A DNA stretch of 64,000 nt from Oryzias latipes (lineage: Eukaryota; Chordata; Actinopteri; Beloniformes; Adrianichthyidae), in assembly GCF_002234675.1 (NCBI RefSeq), contig NC_019873.2, positions 9,077,158 through 9,141,157 of the forward strand. Reading direction: 5' to 3'. This document shows, piece after piece, positions 24,078-37,700 of the stretch. Below the pieces are notes generated by a model, which saw nothing but the letters and a program-made list of their open reading frames with translations, did no database searches and had not been told where the DNA came from. The translations under genes were made by a program, and so were the position numbers. How positions within the stretch are numbered: the stretch's first letter is position 1; each line of letters opens with the position of its first letter.

Positions 24078-24607
24078 CCTGGGGGGTATTCCAGAAACCA
24101 GGTTATGCTGGTTACCACGGTAGGTTTGAGGCTAAGGAAGCGGATAACCTCAGCTTTCGGTTCCAAAAATGGAGATTTGTCAAGCTGCCATAGTAACTCC
24201 TTCTCTGAACATAACCTGTTCTGGAGCAGGTTTAGTTGAAGGTTAGATTGTTTTCAGAGAGGTGAAGCAGCATGGCGTGTCCATTTGAAGATGATTTAGT
24301 GGACGAAGAAGCTCAGATAATACTTTTTCCACCGTGAGAGAGTGACAAGACCACATATGGATGTTGTAAAGATAAACTTTTTTAACTTCCACGCGTTTCC
24401 ATGGTGACTCCGTAAATCGGCGATCCATTGAGAATGTCTTCATGTACTTGATGTTCACGTGCATTAACCCAAGTCGAGTGTAATTACGCCAACTCATATC
24501 CGGTCTTTTGGAATAACCCAGAGTAAGCAAGTTCAGGCGGATTTCAGCCAGAGTTCAGACTTAAATTTAGGGTAGTTTAAACATGCTTCCTGGAATACCC
24601 CCCAGGA
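24078..24607. mobile_element. MITE with TCCTGGGGGGTATTCCAG ends
   Basis: The left end 'tcctggggggtattccag' and right end 'ctggaataccccccagga' are perfect inverted repeats about 530 bp apart. The interior has no coding frame and itself contains smaller inverted words such as 'ccaggttatg' / 'cataacctg'-type sequence. Confidence 0.7.
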
Positions 24608-26369
24608 CAAATGGCTATGAACGATATTTCAAAAAGTATTACACAAACGCCTGTCAGTGTATTATTTGAAATTAATATGATCCATTTTAAAAGCCTACCA
24701 CGACTTTTACTGAATCTAAAAAAGTCTCCTACCTGCTTTGGTTCTTGTCTCATTCAGAAGCCAAACAGTTGTCTGACATCATAAAACTTTCGGATGAATG
24801 ATTAACTAAAATACCTGAGTGAGTGAGACATTGTAGTTGGGGGATGGGCATCACATCATGTCCCAGAAATCCATTGAAGTGTTTGTTTCAGTGGTGTAAC
24901 TGTAAGGTTACTGCAGAAACACAGTCTAGCAGGAACAGTTTCTGCTCTGAAGTCGTCAACAGTAAATGTTCACAGTAGTTTCAATTGTGAAAACGAGCTT
25001 TAATTGTCCATTCACAGCATAAAAAAGGTCGTACTTGATGTGGGAATGTTAGGGGAACATCCACCCTATTGACCAATAAGTGCATTGACAAGCACTGAAG
25101 AAATTAGAGTATGATGCTTTAAATGTAAAGCGAAGGGTAAGACCTGGCTTTTGTGATTGAAGACTCGACTTTAAATCTGAATTCCTGAGGTTGGTTTCTT
25201 CCAGAAAATGCTAAATACTTTGCCATGTAAACCTGCTTTGTAGCTCTGTCTTTGAAGGTGCTCATGTGAATGACAAAGGCTGAGCTATTTCCAGTGACTC
25301 TGTGAAGAAGAAGTCCATTTACATGAAGCAGAGCTGCATGGTTTCCAAAATTACCTCAACCAAAGAGCTACTTCTCTGCTCCACACTTCTTTAATTAAAA
25401 ACCAAATTGAAACAAAGGCCAGTACATCAAGTTGTTTAAGAACAGCAAAAATTAATAAATAAATTCATACATTTTCCGTGGGTGTATTCAGATTTGTTCC
25501 AAATCAACAGGGTATGGACACATTTGGCTCACCTAAAGTGAACCAAATGTGTCTGATTCACTGTTAAGACCAAGACCCTCACTGGGGGCCACCAGGATTC
25601 AGATTTTGGTCTGCACCAGAGTCCGGATGAGCTTTCACACCCGCCATACAAAGCAAACTTGCAGATGAAACAAATTCTGGTGCAAATCAAAACTGCTGGT
25701 GTGGCTGCACATTCACACTGCACAATAGAGAGAGGACCACATTTTCAGTTAAAAATCATGCAATTTCAATATGGGCTGGATAGCCTTAAATGACCTGATC
25801 AGCTTTAGATCTAAATGTAATAACAGTTTTTTTAATGACTTTCCAAACTCAATAATTACTGTCATATTTTTTTCATTTTGTTCAGCTTTATTTATGAATA
25901 AATGTATTTTATAATATATTTTCCTGTTTTAGCGGAAATTCACATTGGTCTCCATTTAACCTTTGTAGAATTTTACTGTTTGTATTTTTTCTAATAGTGT
26001 TGCAATGTGTCAATTAAATAATAAAGTTTCACTTATTCATTCATTTTATTACACACGATAACTTGAATTGAGATTGACATGAACCCATTTTTAGTTTAAT
26101 GTCCTTTTCGTATTTTCCTTTTCAGATAAGAAAGTGAGAATTTCAAGATAAAAACATGCTTTTTGACATTTCTGTATTTAAACTTTATTTTCTTTTTTGT
26201 TAGTATTAGTTTTTTTGTTATTCACTGCATTCAGGTTCGCAGTGTGTGATGAGCTTACAGCGACTCAGAACCAATTCATCTGGGAGAATGGATAACTGTG
26301 GGTCAAGAGCATTTTGCAGTTCTTAATAAAAAGAGGAGGAGCCAATGCATCAGCACAGTTCAATCATTC

Positions 26370-26665
26370 ACGGGGCTGCTGAAGCCTATCTTGGTCACTT
26401 GTGGGTGAAGACAGGGGACATCCTGGACAGGTTGCCAGTCTGTCACAAGGCCACATTTCACACTCATTTTTTAGTGAGCACCGATTAACTAATGAAACGT
26501 GTTTTCGGACGGTGGAAGGAAGCCGGAGTCCCTGGAGAAAATCCACACATGCATAGGGAGAACATGCAAGCTCCACACAGAAAGGTCCCCCATTGGTGTT
26601 CTTTTTCAGGTCCCCCAGCCGGGACTTGAACCTAGGGGCAAAGGTGCCACCGTGCCCAACTGATG
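26370..26665 (-). mobile_element. tRNA-derived SINE (family 2), minus strand
   Basis: Reverse-strand match to the 52654-52955 SINE: 'gaacatgcaagctccacaca', 'gccgggacttgaacc', 'ccaccgtgcccaac', and 'ggttgccagtctgtcacaa'. The internal promoter-like head is at the right end. Confidence 0.7.
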
Positions 26666-26822
26666 GATCTAGAGATAAACCAACATTTTTTCAAACATAT
26701 GCATGAAGTAAGAGAGGACACAGACTCATTTGGTACCTTTTTTCAGAGAGCCAGACAGAACGTTTACTCATGCAAATCTCCAAATCTGCTCTGAGTTCAC
26801 AATGGTCTGCCCTCTGCATTTA
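26664..26822. repeat. Dispersed repeat, partner of 6522-6680
   Basis: Same order of words as the 6522 copy, directly abutting the SINE. Confidence 0.6.
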
Positions 26823-29014
26823 TTTAATTTAGGGTTGTGCCTTGGTTGCAATTTGTTTTGAAGCTCTAAAGAATTGAAAATGGGAAAAAAAGCACACAAC
26901 TGCAAAAGCAAAAGTGAAATAACTTCTGCACAGCATCTTAAAAAACATCAGCTCAAAGCAGGTATCGCACTCCCATTGCCTTTGTGATTTGTGCACGCTT
27001 CCTGCTTTTTGAAGATCGCTTGGTGTGAAATGAAACTGTGTCTGCATTTGAATATCACCGTAGAAGGTCACACAAGCATTCATCTCATAATCTAAATTGG
27101 AATATGAAGCAAAGCAAATATATAATAACAATAAATGTAAAAAACAGTTTCAACATCAACACAGCTCTAAAAGTGAAACACAAACTGAACATGTTTGAGC
27201 GAAGACATGACTGGGCCTGTTGGCACAACAAAGGCTAATCTTTGTCTCATTTCTAATCTCTCCTCGCAGCACTTTTCCAGAAAGGTGTATCTTTTCATGT
27301 CAAGGCACCGCGGTCACGTGACCGTGTTCCTGAGAACTCTGAGCAGAAGGCTGCTTAAGAACAAAGAGCTGATGGAAACTAAAAGGCTGGAAGCAGCTTG
27401 ATGATGGGCTTTTAAAAGGAAGCACCATGTTGAAGGACAGTGAAAGTGCTTTAATGCTGCTGTCAGCTGCAGACATATGGATGAGCTCTACAGTCTTCCA
27501 CTCTGTCTTCCCTGCGGAGCTTTTCCTGTAAACTGAATGTGCTGAAACATCCCAGAGCAGGAAATGAGCCCTTTATTCTAGCCTATCCCCGATCTGCAAC
27601 ACACATCCCTCTAACAGTCTTATCTTTCAGGTAACTCTTCAATTTGTAGCTTATTTATTTTTAAGAAATATCAGGGCAGCAAGATCTAATGGGAAACTGA
27701 TCAGAATGTGTCCTGACATTAGCTACTGCTGCTGTGAAAAGACTTACATTTAGTGAAGGGTTACAGAATGACCACCCACGGACGATAAATGCACAGAAAA
27801 TCCTGGATGTGCTCCATTGTTGCCTTTTCTTTTACTGATTTGGAGGAGTAATCTAAAATCATAGAACACAATTCAGCCCAAACATTGGATCCCATAACCA
27901 GGTTGAAGTTTAGGAAAATCTGTTTTTTCCCCCCACGAAAATCTGTTTACAGTGTAAACACTTCGAAGCCCACAGCAAAAACTAAATACAATCTCTAAAG
28001 TCAGAATATTTTGTTGTCTTGCAAGAAAAAAAGAAAGTATCGCTTTAGAAAGTATTACATGTTAAATGCATTAACGGTTCAATTGATACCATATTTTTGC
28101 TGTACTGACTATTATCCTATAATTAAAACGTTTACACCACGATTTAGCTCCTAAATCAGCAAAAGACCACATTTCTTTTTTTTAAGCATATGAAAATATT
28201 TAACTACTTTCTAAATTTAAGGAATAATAAAACCTTTAGCAATAAAGATTCTAAGAATGTATTTTTTCATTAGTTTTTTTTTTTTGCCAAATTTAAACTT
28301 ACTGCAATATTGTGACATGGATGACTGTTCCATGTAGGTGTTCAATGGCTGCATGTAGTTTGGGGATGTTTTAGGAAAATCTGAAAAAAAATGATTTGGC
28401 TCCCCAACAAATATTACTATATGTTCCTTTTAATAGCTTTGAAAATTAGGCAGCTAACTAAGATTCATAAAGTTATGCTAAAGTTTTTCCACTAAAAATG
28501 TTTTTTATCTAAAATAACACTCAGTGATGATCACACAAATGTCCATCACAGAAGCTAAAATAATGGGTCAACAGGTTAGTAAGTCATTTTGCTGTGAGTG
28601 AGGAAATGTGGACAGAATAATTGCATTTACAAAGAGGTTATGAGGAGTTTTTTGGTTATGCAGTGTGTTATTTTTTTCTTTTCTTTATTGTCTGCTGGTT
28701 TTGTTAATTCAATCATGAATACATGTATCTTCAAATGCACTATTAGCTGTTTTCATTTCATGGACGACATCAAAAAGGATCCAGAAAGTGTTTTAGTAAA
28801 TGGTCTTTTTGGCTTTTTTTCATGTTTGACTTTGTGTTCTGTCTGTTATAGCATTTAATGGTCTTTGCTTAAAGACAACCTTGTCAGTTTGGTTACACAG
28901 TCCCAAGGACAACGAGGCAATCAGCACATCAAATAAAAAGGATTTATGTTTTGATGCCTGGAAAACCTAAAATAATACAGATTTGCAAAATTTGTTCCAA
29001 AAACTACACTCTCT

Positions 29015-29227
29015 TTAACCCTTGTGCTATCCTAGGCACTTTACCATTGGGAGTTGGGTCATCTAGACCCACTAGACAGTGCGCTGAACCTTTTTTCTTC
29101 TATGATTTGTGATCTTCACTGGTGTCCATGGATTACATGAAATCTTTCCACCTTTATCCAGCTTTGTCATGGTAGGGAGAACACATCAATGTAAGGGTGG
29201 GGTCACCTAAGATAGCACAAGCGTCAA
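29015..29227. mobile_element. piggyBac-like MITE, copy A
   Basis: Starts at TTAA with 'cccttgtgctatc' and ends with the inverted counterpart 'gatagcacaag', about 213 bp. The interior contains 'agttgggtcatctagaccca' and 'ccatggattacatgaaat'. It is in reverse orientation to copies at 37049-37260 and 55567-55779. TTAA at the ends is the target-site habit of piggyBac elements. The right end is mutated here. Confidence 0.75.
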
Positions 29228-30689
29228 AATCTTTAGTAAAAGATTGTTTTCAAAGAGTAAAGTTAGTACTGCTACTGTTAAGAACAAGAGGTTAAACTGT
29301 GGATTCATAAACCATTCAAGGCAAGCATGATTAAAAAAAAAAATCAAATAAAAAAACACAACGTCAGTGCTATGACTTATTTTTATTTTTCTTTGCTTAG
29401 AAGAAAATGAAAAATAAGCTCATTTATGAACAGAGCAGTGGAGCTTCAACTCAAATGATCTCTCAGGGTTTTAATCTAAATGGACCTTCCAAAAGTGGTA
29501 GAGCCTCTCCTGTGACCATGTTTCAGTTTAGTCCGAGAGATACTCATCAGACCAGCGGGAAAACAGGATCAGAAACCATGTGAGACTCATCGCCTTTACA
29601 CTTTAGGAGAAAAAGAAGCTACCACTTCTGCAAATGTGAGGCTGTGCAGAGTGCAATCATTGTGCAATGCTCCAAAAACTGGATTTTTAGGGGAAGACCA
29701 TTTAGCAATTAAAGGCAGAAAAATGCTTATCTTTCTCAGATTCAAGAGTGAATCAAGGCTCAGTCATATTTCATAGTATTTTAGCGCGAAACCTCCTCAT
29801 CTAAGTCTTTGATATCCAGCAGTTTCTGTGTTAGCAGATACTTCAGCCTCTAATCATTAACCAGGGAGTTAATCATTGACCAGATAATGTTAAAACTGCC
29901 TTTTCTGACAGCCTCAACTCAGACATTCTCACGGGGAGTAAGACGCAGAAAGACATGTCGGGCAGATCAAAGATTCCCATGGATTTTTATTTTGAACCAA
30001 AGAATTCCAATTATTTTGCTCAGTGAGTCACTAAAGCTCAAAAAAAAAGTTAAGCTTAGGTTTAACTCAGACCAGACAAAATCTTACAAGACAACCATAT
30101 TAACCTTGATCCTTGTCCTTTTCTTTTAATCATAGTTTTCTAGTGTGGGACTTACTAAGGAAACAAAGGTCATTTCCTTTGCTGCTTTCCATGAAAGCAA
30201 CTTCTCTTTTACTTTTCTCACAGATCATATTCAATTAAAACATTTCTGAAAATGTGTCAAATCTTAAAGTTGATAAAATGTCAAAGACAACAACGTGACT
30301 TCTGAATAGAAGCAACGTTTAATAAACAGTGTTGAAAGCCAGGGACGTTCATAAAGTAACCACTATAGGTGACCTGTCACACATTGTTTTTGTGTATACT
30401 TTACATTTTTGGAACATGAAAAGCATGCAATGCTCACACAATGAGCAAACCATGTAGTCACATGACTATTTTGGTTTACGCTGCATCCATTTGAACCTTT
30501 TTTACATTTGATATGATGTCATCAAACACTTACTGCACCATTATAGACAAATAGGTTGGACCAACATGCCTGTTAGCAGCTGGAACACACCAGGTACAAG
30601 ACTGTTGTAGAGATGACCGAATCCATCAAAGGTCCATCAAAAGCTCATTTCAGTTAAATCAGCTGAACTGTCCCGGTCCAATAATCTTT

Positions 30690-31190
30690 TAATCTATTTC
30701 CAAGGTCTTCCCAGTAGTTTTTTTTTATTATGGTAATGCCGTTTTTAGCCTGAATAAAAAAAAATTGTGTCATTTTCTACGACACCGTTTCTGCAGGAGT
30801 TCATTAGAATTTCACCTCTGAGTTGTGGGCGGGACTGTTGGCGTGGAGTAAGCCTGCCCTTACCTCCCATCATCACTTTGTCTACACATTGTCTCGCTAG
30901 CCTACAGCCCCTCACACCCCCAACCTGAACCTATGTTTGTCTTCCAGGGGATGCATCAGAATGGGGTGGAGCAGGGATCTTGTGGTCCACCTACGTCACA
31001 GACTTTTTTACACGGCACCTTTTTTTCCTCCTCCTAATTCACAATGATTTGAATAAAGAAGCTTCATTTTCTTTCTGTATGTCCTCCGTCATCAGAAAAA
31101 TGCCACGAGAACATGTTAAAAACACCAAAAACACAATTTTCATCGAGGTTGGAACTAAAATGCATTGGCGAAGGGAAAGAACATGAGCTC
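30690..31190 (+). repeat. Unrecognised dispersed repeat family A, copy 3
   Basis: Shares 'agttcattagaa', 'cacctctgagttgtgggcgg', 'cctcctaattcacaatgatt' and 'aacaccaaaaacacaatttt' with the copies at 17.8 and 20.0 kb, in opposite orientation. Confidence 0.55.
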
Positions 31191-34166
31191 TACAGTGCTG
31201 CCTGTTTTGTCAGGATGCAGTGGGTTTTCTGAAGCAGCTATACGTTCTGCTCCAGTCCCACAACAATAAGCAAACTACATCAAGTTCTGAAAGATGCTTG
31301 CATGTTTCCTTTCATAGATGGAGCAAAATACATATCTCCAGGGCCTCTGTTGTGTGATTTAATGTCTACGGCTGTTGAGTTCAGATGGAAACGATTTCTT
31401 GTGTCCAAGAATGTTGTTGGATGAAAATGACAATAAAATCCATCAGCAGAAATGACGGACAATGGGGTTGTGATGGAAGTGTAGCTGACTTTAAAAACTA
31501 CAGGCTGCCTTACAAGAAACTACTTTTTAATAATAATAAGGAAGTGGAACTAAAGAAGCTTCAGGGTCATGAGAAAATTATGTTTTTCCTTTAAGTAGTT
31601 TTTTTAATAGTTTAAATGAGCTGCAACGTTATTGGTTTTATACCAGTTGATGTATAACAGGACAGAAGTGGTTTGAGTGTATCTGGTTTCTTCTTTCTGT
31701 GTCATTTTTTTTTTTAGATGACGCTTGGCCCTTACTGTTATTAGGGAGTGTGTGAACTTCCCAGCAGAGAAGAGTTTGGGAGGAGCGGTAGATTTCCACA
31801 GATCTTTCCAGGGTTAATAACTCCCACAGGTTACCATCATGACACACATACACTTACTGTCTGTCTGATCTTGTTCTCCTTCTCACAACAGTCTCCTTTA
31901 ACTTTTAGTTTTGTCTGTGTCTTTGTTTTATGACTGAGCTACTGTTAATTATTGCTCAAAAAGATGAAGGTCCTGTGTTTCTGAGACACTAAGACCCATT
32001 CCGCTCCTCATCTGACCTCAGGTTCATCTGGAGTCTGGGAGGTTGTTGTTCATTCTTGGAAGTCAGTGAAGGTACTTGAGCCGACGTTTTGTGCATGTGT
32101 GAGCATGTGAGAAACTTCAGTATCTGAAAGCACACAGGATAAGAAAACTGTTGGGATAAACTTCATCTCAGCACAGAGACAAGGTCAGCTGGTGTTTGCT
32201 CGCTGTCAATAATTCGTCCAGCTTCTTGGCTGCTTTGTGTTCTTTGTTTTAATCTGCTCCTGTGTTTTCATGATTCCTAGTTTAACCTGGGTTTATGCCT
32301 GTGGACTTCACTGTTGGCTTTTTGCCTCACCTTCATCATGTTGGTTAGAAATTTTCTGCACTGCTCCTCCCTTGTTTTTTTTTATCATTTAATCACAGTG
32401 AAGGTGGATTCTTTTTGCTCTGTTCTCCCACATCATTGGACTAGTTCCCATGTCTAACCTTGGTCACATTCTGTTCAATCCCTCACCTGTTTATTATGGG
32501 ATTGTCTTCTCTGCAGCACTGTGTATTGTCTTGATAATACATTTTCGTTTTTTAAACTTGATTGCCTGAATGAGTTGAATAAGTTACCATGATGTCTTCC
32601 TCCAACAATAAACTGGTAAAGCTTTTTTGTCAGTATAAGTGTTGAAACTTGATATAAATAAATAAAAACAATGTTTTTTTTTCCTTGTAGATTAGCTGGC
32701 CATCATTGCATCTTCATGTTAAAATATTCATGAAGTAGACATAAACTGTACAGCAAAGGTTCTCCACTCATAGCTCCTCCTTTTGCTCCTTTTTTCTATA
32801 AGCACAGTGTTCTAGTAAAGACTCAAAAGCAAAAGAGCAAAAATTGGCATTCATAAAATGATATCTTTAACCTCAACTATGAGAAAATGCCTCTTTTATA
32901 TGCCAAATTCTATTTACTTTTGAAACTATAAGGTTTACTTTTTAATGTTTCAGTAATGTTCATCAACCACAAATATTTATTGTATGCCACAGCAGATTAT
33001 GAATAAAGCTGCTATGAGTTAACAACAGCATGTCTGTCCCACGATTACTGAGGTCTATTTTAAGCCCGTTTTCATTCCAGGTTGGAGAACTATAACCAGG
33101 ACACAGCTGAAGGCGTAAACCTTGAAGATGCCTGAACACCTGGGGCACACCTGGTGCATGCTACTTAAAGAGCATGCATGATCTCTGATTAACCAAGCAG
33201 CTTTCCAAAAAAAAGCGACTCCCTTGTAGGAGCTCAGACAGGAGCAGTTTTGTTACATTGTGCTGTTAAATCAAAAAGAAACATTCAGGTAGATTTAGGT
33301 TTGATCTTAAAAGAATTTCAAAATGATCCAAACCTCACATGTTAGTTATTGAGACAACATTTTACAGAGGATAAAATAAAATAAAAATTGGTGGTGGTGT
33401 TGATTGTTTGTTTAGTTTATGTTTATCTTTTAGTTTTAAGCAGTTGTATTATATTTTTAGCCACATTTTAAAAGAAGATTTTCGTGTCTAATTTTTTGTT
33501 GGTGGTTATCATTTTTGTACACACAAAACTGCAGGGAACCTTTATTGATTTGAAGATGTCTGAGTTCTGGAGTTCCAAACAAGCCCAAATCATTACCCTT
33601 CCACCACCGTGCCTCACAGATGTTTTCTGATGTTTTGTGGTTTTACATATTCAAAGTCCCGGTCTTATCAATTGCTCGAAGAAACTGCGGACAGGAAGGG
33701 AATCAAGATCCATTTGACTGTTATGCATATTGCTTGGAGCGAAACACAACAGAAAAGTTTTTCTGATTATATGATTTTACTTTATTCTTTTTCTGGGATG
33801 GAAAGCTTCAGAAACAATACCACAGTCATTGTGATATGGGGTCACTCTGGGTTCAGTGGAGCCGGCACTTAAGGTGTGCTGCAATATTTTGTAAACAGAA
33901 TGGGCATTTTGCTCACAAAGCCAGCAGTTCAAGACATTTGGCTCAGTCACAAGAGTTTAACATATAATTTTGAAATGATTGCTTTAGATGTAAAACCTAA
34001 AACATAAAGTCGGACATTCCTGACCCAAGTTTAATCAAATGCATCTCAGAGTTAGATAAAAGTTGAACGTCTGTTTTTAGGAACTAACATCAAATACAAG
34101 TATAAAGTTGTTGTAACAATGGCAAGCCTAAACTTTTAATTGATATTCCACCTTGTACCAGTTTTT

Positions 34167-34509
<343 letters not shown>

Positions 34510-34606
34510 GCCCCACACAACGTCCATGCTGGGTGGTTTTTTGCTGTGTCAGGCAGTTTTCAGATGGCTTTTGGGCTGGAAAACTGTGACACTATTTGGC
34601 AACACT

Positions 34607-34767
34607 GGCTGATGACACTCATAAGTTGAAAGCCTTTGCAGCGGCTAGATGGGAGTGAAAACACCCTGAGGATTACATTTCAGGAGACTTTTAAACTGAT
34701 TTTTATTTTTCCTCTCTATACTTATTTTCGTATCAACCGGAGTACAGAAAAGAGCTTTCACACACAA
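34607..34767 (+). promoter_or_regulatory. Conserved 5' leader of cadherin unit 2
   Basis: This 161-bp segment aligns with 62290-62453 upstream of unit 3: shared words include 'gaaagcctttgcagc', 'gtgaaaacaccctgaggatt', 'caggagacttttaaactg' and 'gtacagaaaagagcttt'. It is probably 5' UTR plus core promoter; the transcription start cannot be set from sequence. Homology stops near 34607, and the tetranucleotide array begins about 100 bp further upstream. Confidence 0.5.
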
Positions 34768-37700
34768 ATGGGGATCGCTTGGATTGTGGTTTTTGGAGTT
34801 ATTTTCTTCATTCTTACGGTGAGTTTAACTTTTTTTTTAATACAGACTACGTTGTGCGTGTAGTATTTTATGAGTATGATTTTTATTTATAAACGCATTA
34901 TAAACATTATTTTTCTGCTTTAAACCTTGTTGGATTAAGTTTCGCTTCGTCCTCGAATCTGCTTTATTTAGTAAATGGAAGTTCAGATTTACAACAGAAA
35001 TGATGGTGGTTGGTTAACTAAATAAATAATATAATAATTCACTTTATTTCAGACTCAAATGCGGTCCATAAAAGAAGACAGATATAACACACATAATAAA
35101 ATAAATAAATAGATAAACAAAACCAAAAAAACTACAGTTTACCATAATTTAAAAAGAGTATAATTTCTGTGCACAGTGTTTCCTCAAGGCGGAAGTGTAG
35201 CGGCATGAGCTTCTTTTGGGATCATTCAGAGACATGATAATTGAATATTTAGACTTGTCCAGGCGCTCCATGAGGTTGTATGTAAGCTTACCCAGTAGTG
35301 CTTCACAGGTGGGGATGTGAGCATTCACAAACAGCTGACTGGCTCTTTACCACCTGGGCAGCTGTAGCAGAAGCTTAAAGGCATTGTTATAGGCCACTAT
35401 GAGTTTACAGAATGTCCCATGTCCAGAATTCCACCACAGAGGAGCCGTGTACAAAGGAATGCAATAAGATCTGAACAACGGACACTACACTTGAATAGAA
35501 AACATACTGAATTTTCTTATCAGCATATTTGCCTGAGCATAAAGTTTACAGTACTGTCTCTGAATGTCTCTGCCATCCCGCCAATCATCAGTAGTGAAGT
35601 GTCCAAGATATTTGATGATTGAGGATGTTCCAGACGCTTTTCCCAAAGCATGAAAACAGGAAAGTTTATATTTTTGTAATCTTTGGTCCTAACAATCATT
35701 AGGTTGCTTTTAGAAGGGTTGTAGTTAATGTCAAAGTCTCTGCCATAGTCAGAGCAAACTTTTAAAAGTGATTGTATCCCAGCCCTATAGGGGCTAAAAA
35801 TGACAAGGTCATCAGCGTACATAAGAGGCTTAAAAACTTGACATTCAACAACACACCCAGTTTTGTACAGATTTAACTTGGTAGATAGATCATCAATAGA
35901 TATACATTGAATAGAAATGGAGAAAGGATCCCTCCCTGTTGAATGCCATTGCTTATATAAAAAGGCTCAGATAAAATATTGCCCCATTTGACACTATTGT
36001 TTGATTAGCATGCCAGAAAGCCAGGAATCGTACCAGATATTTCATTACACCTCGAAAAAAAGCTTTCGAAATAGTTTGTGGTGGTTCACCCTGTCAAAAG
36101 CCTTAGTGGCATCAAAAAACACAAAAATACAGATGATTTTAGATTTAGGTATATCCCAACTATTTCCTGTAATGTGTAAAAAAACAAATCAGTGCTGAGG
36201 CTTTTTTGAAAAACCAAAATGATTTTCACTTGTTAAAAGATTCACTTCGATTTCATTTTTATCGATATTTTAAATGCTCGACTTTGAAGTTATCTAGACC
36301 ACATGCTTTGTCTTCTTTTATCTTTAAATTTGCATCATGAATCTAACTTGCACGAATCACCACTGTGTCAGTGATATCCACATTGTCAATGGAAACTGCA
36401 TGGCCTTTTACCGAATTAAGCAAGTCAGAATAATGTTTTTGCCATAAATCAGTAATGTTTTCCGCACCACATACTGTACACCTTCAATGTTGGATTGCAA
36501 TCAATTTTTACAATTATTCATAACATTAACCTCCTTCCAGAATTTATGTTAATCATTACTTTGTAGACCTCTGGCCAGAGAATCTGCTCTCATCATGTTT
36601 TCTAGCCTTTTAATAAAGCGAAGTGCATGTTTGAATCTAGAAGTAGTCACTTTCTTGCTCTCGAACAATGCACTTTGTCGAGATTTCCCTGCTTCAAGCC
36701 AGAATGTGAAAGCATCCCTGGCAGCAGCATGATGTTCAGCTACAAAGTCTTTCCAGCCTGGCTTAATAGTCCAGCTTTTATGACTCCTGCTTCGTAGGCA
36801 GAGACTTGTATCTTTTACAGCTTTGACTATATTTTCATCGAGCTCACACAACTCATTGCAATCAGTAGCATTTTTGCAGTTTAGATCACAGCATGCCAGT
36901 ACATCTCTGGGTAATTTTACAGCCTGCAGATGAGTATCTGTGGTTGCTTTGTATTTATTGATGTCCTCATTTGTAAATTTAGTCCAATTAAGTTTGTCTG
37001 TAAGATCATCATATTCTTTAGTCACAATAGATGGTATATTTGCCACATTTAACCCTTGTGCTATCTCAGATGACCCCACCCTTGCATTGACGTGTTCTCC
37101 CTACCATGACAAAGGTGGATAAAGGTGGAAAGATTTCTTGTAATCCATGGACACCAGTGAAGATCACAAATCATTGAGGAAAAAAGGTTTAGCGCACTGT
37201 CTAGTGGGTCTAGATGACCCAACTCCCAATGTTAAAATGCATAGGATAGCACAAGGGTTACAGAGAAGACTACTGGTATGTGATCTGAAGTAGCCAAATT
37301 ATACAGGATATCTATATTTCTCAGAGAAGCATGAGCATCCGCAGTACAGACACAGTGGTCTAGCCATGAGGTGGAATGCCAGGCATCCCTCATATAAGCT
37401 TGATAAGGTGAGATTATTTTCTTGAAAAAGAGACTAAATGATTAGCAGATATTGATGAGTTATCTGAGAGATCAGCATTAAAATCTCCAATAACAAACAC
37501 ACAAGTCGAGCTGCTATCCTCAGGGTGGCAGTGGCTCAAGTGGTAGAGAAGGTCGTCCATGGCCGAAGGGTCGGCGGTTCGATCCCCGCTCCCCCAGCCA
37601 GCTGTCGTTGTGTCCTTGGGCAAGACACTTCACCCTCCCTGCCTCCAGTGTAGCTCCACTGGTGTGTGAATGTGCGTGAATGTCCCAGTGATGGTCAGAG

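Larger units (their letters stand above)
14199..34166. other. 20-kb repeat-rich intergenic region
   Basis: I looked for the missing EC3-EC5, membrane and tail exons of cadherin unit 1 and for any other gene and found none. Short ORFs are scattered, unconserved in style, and without splice context. The supported content is repeats, listed separately. Unit 1 therefore appears to have lost its 3' half, or this region replaced it. Confidence 0.5.

Noticed and set aside
14199-34166. Remaining exons of cadherin unit 1
   Set aside because: Searched by eye for EC3-EC5 motifs, the membrane segment, the EEGGGE core and the [11 protein letters not shown] tail; none seen. A profile search would be needed to exclude strongly decayed remnants.
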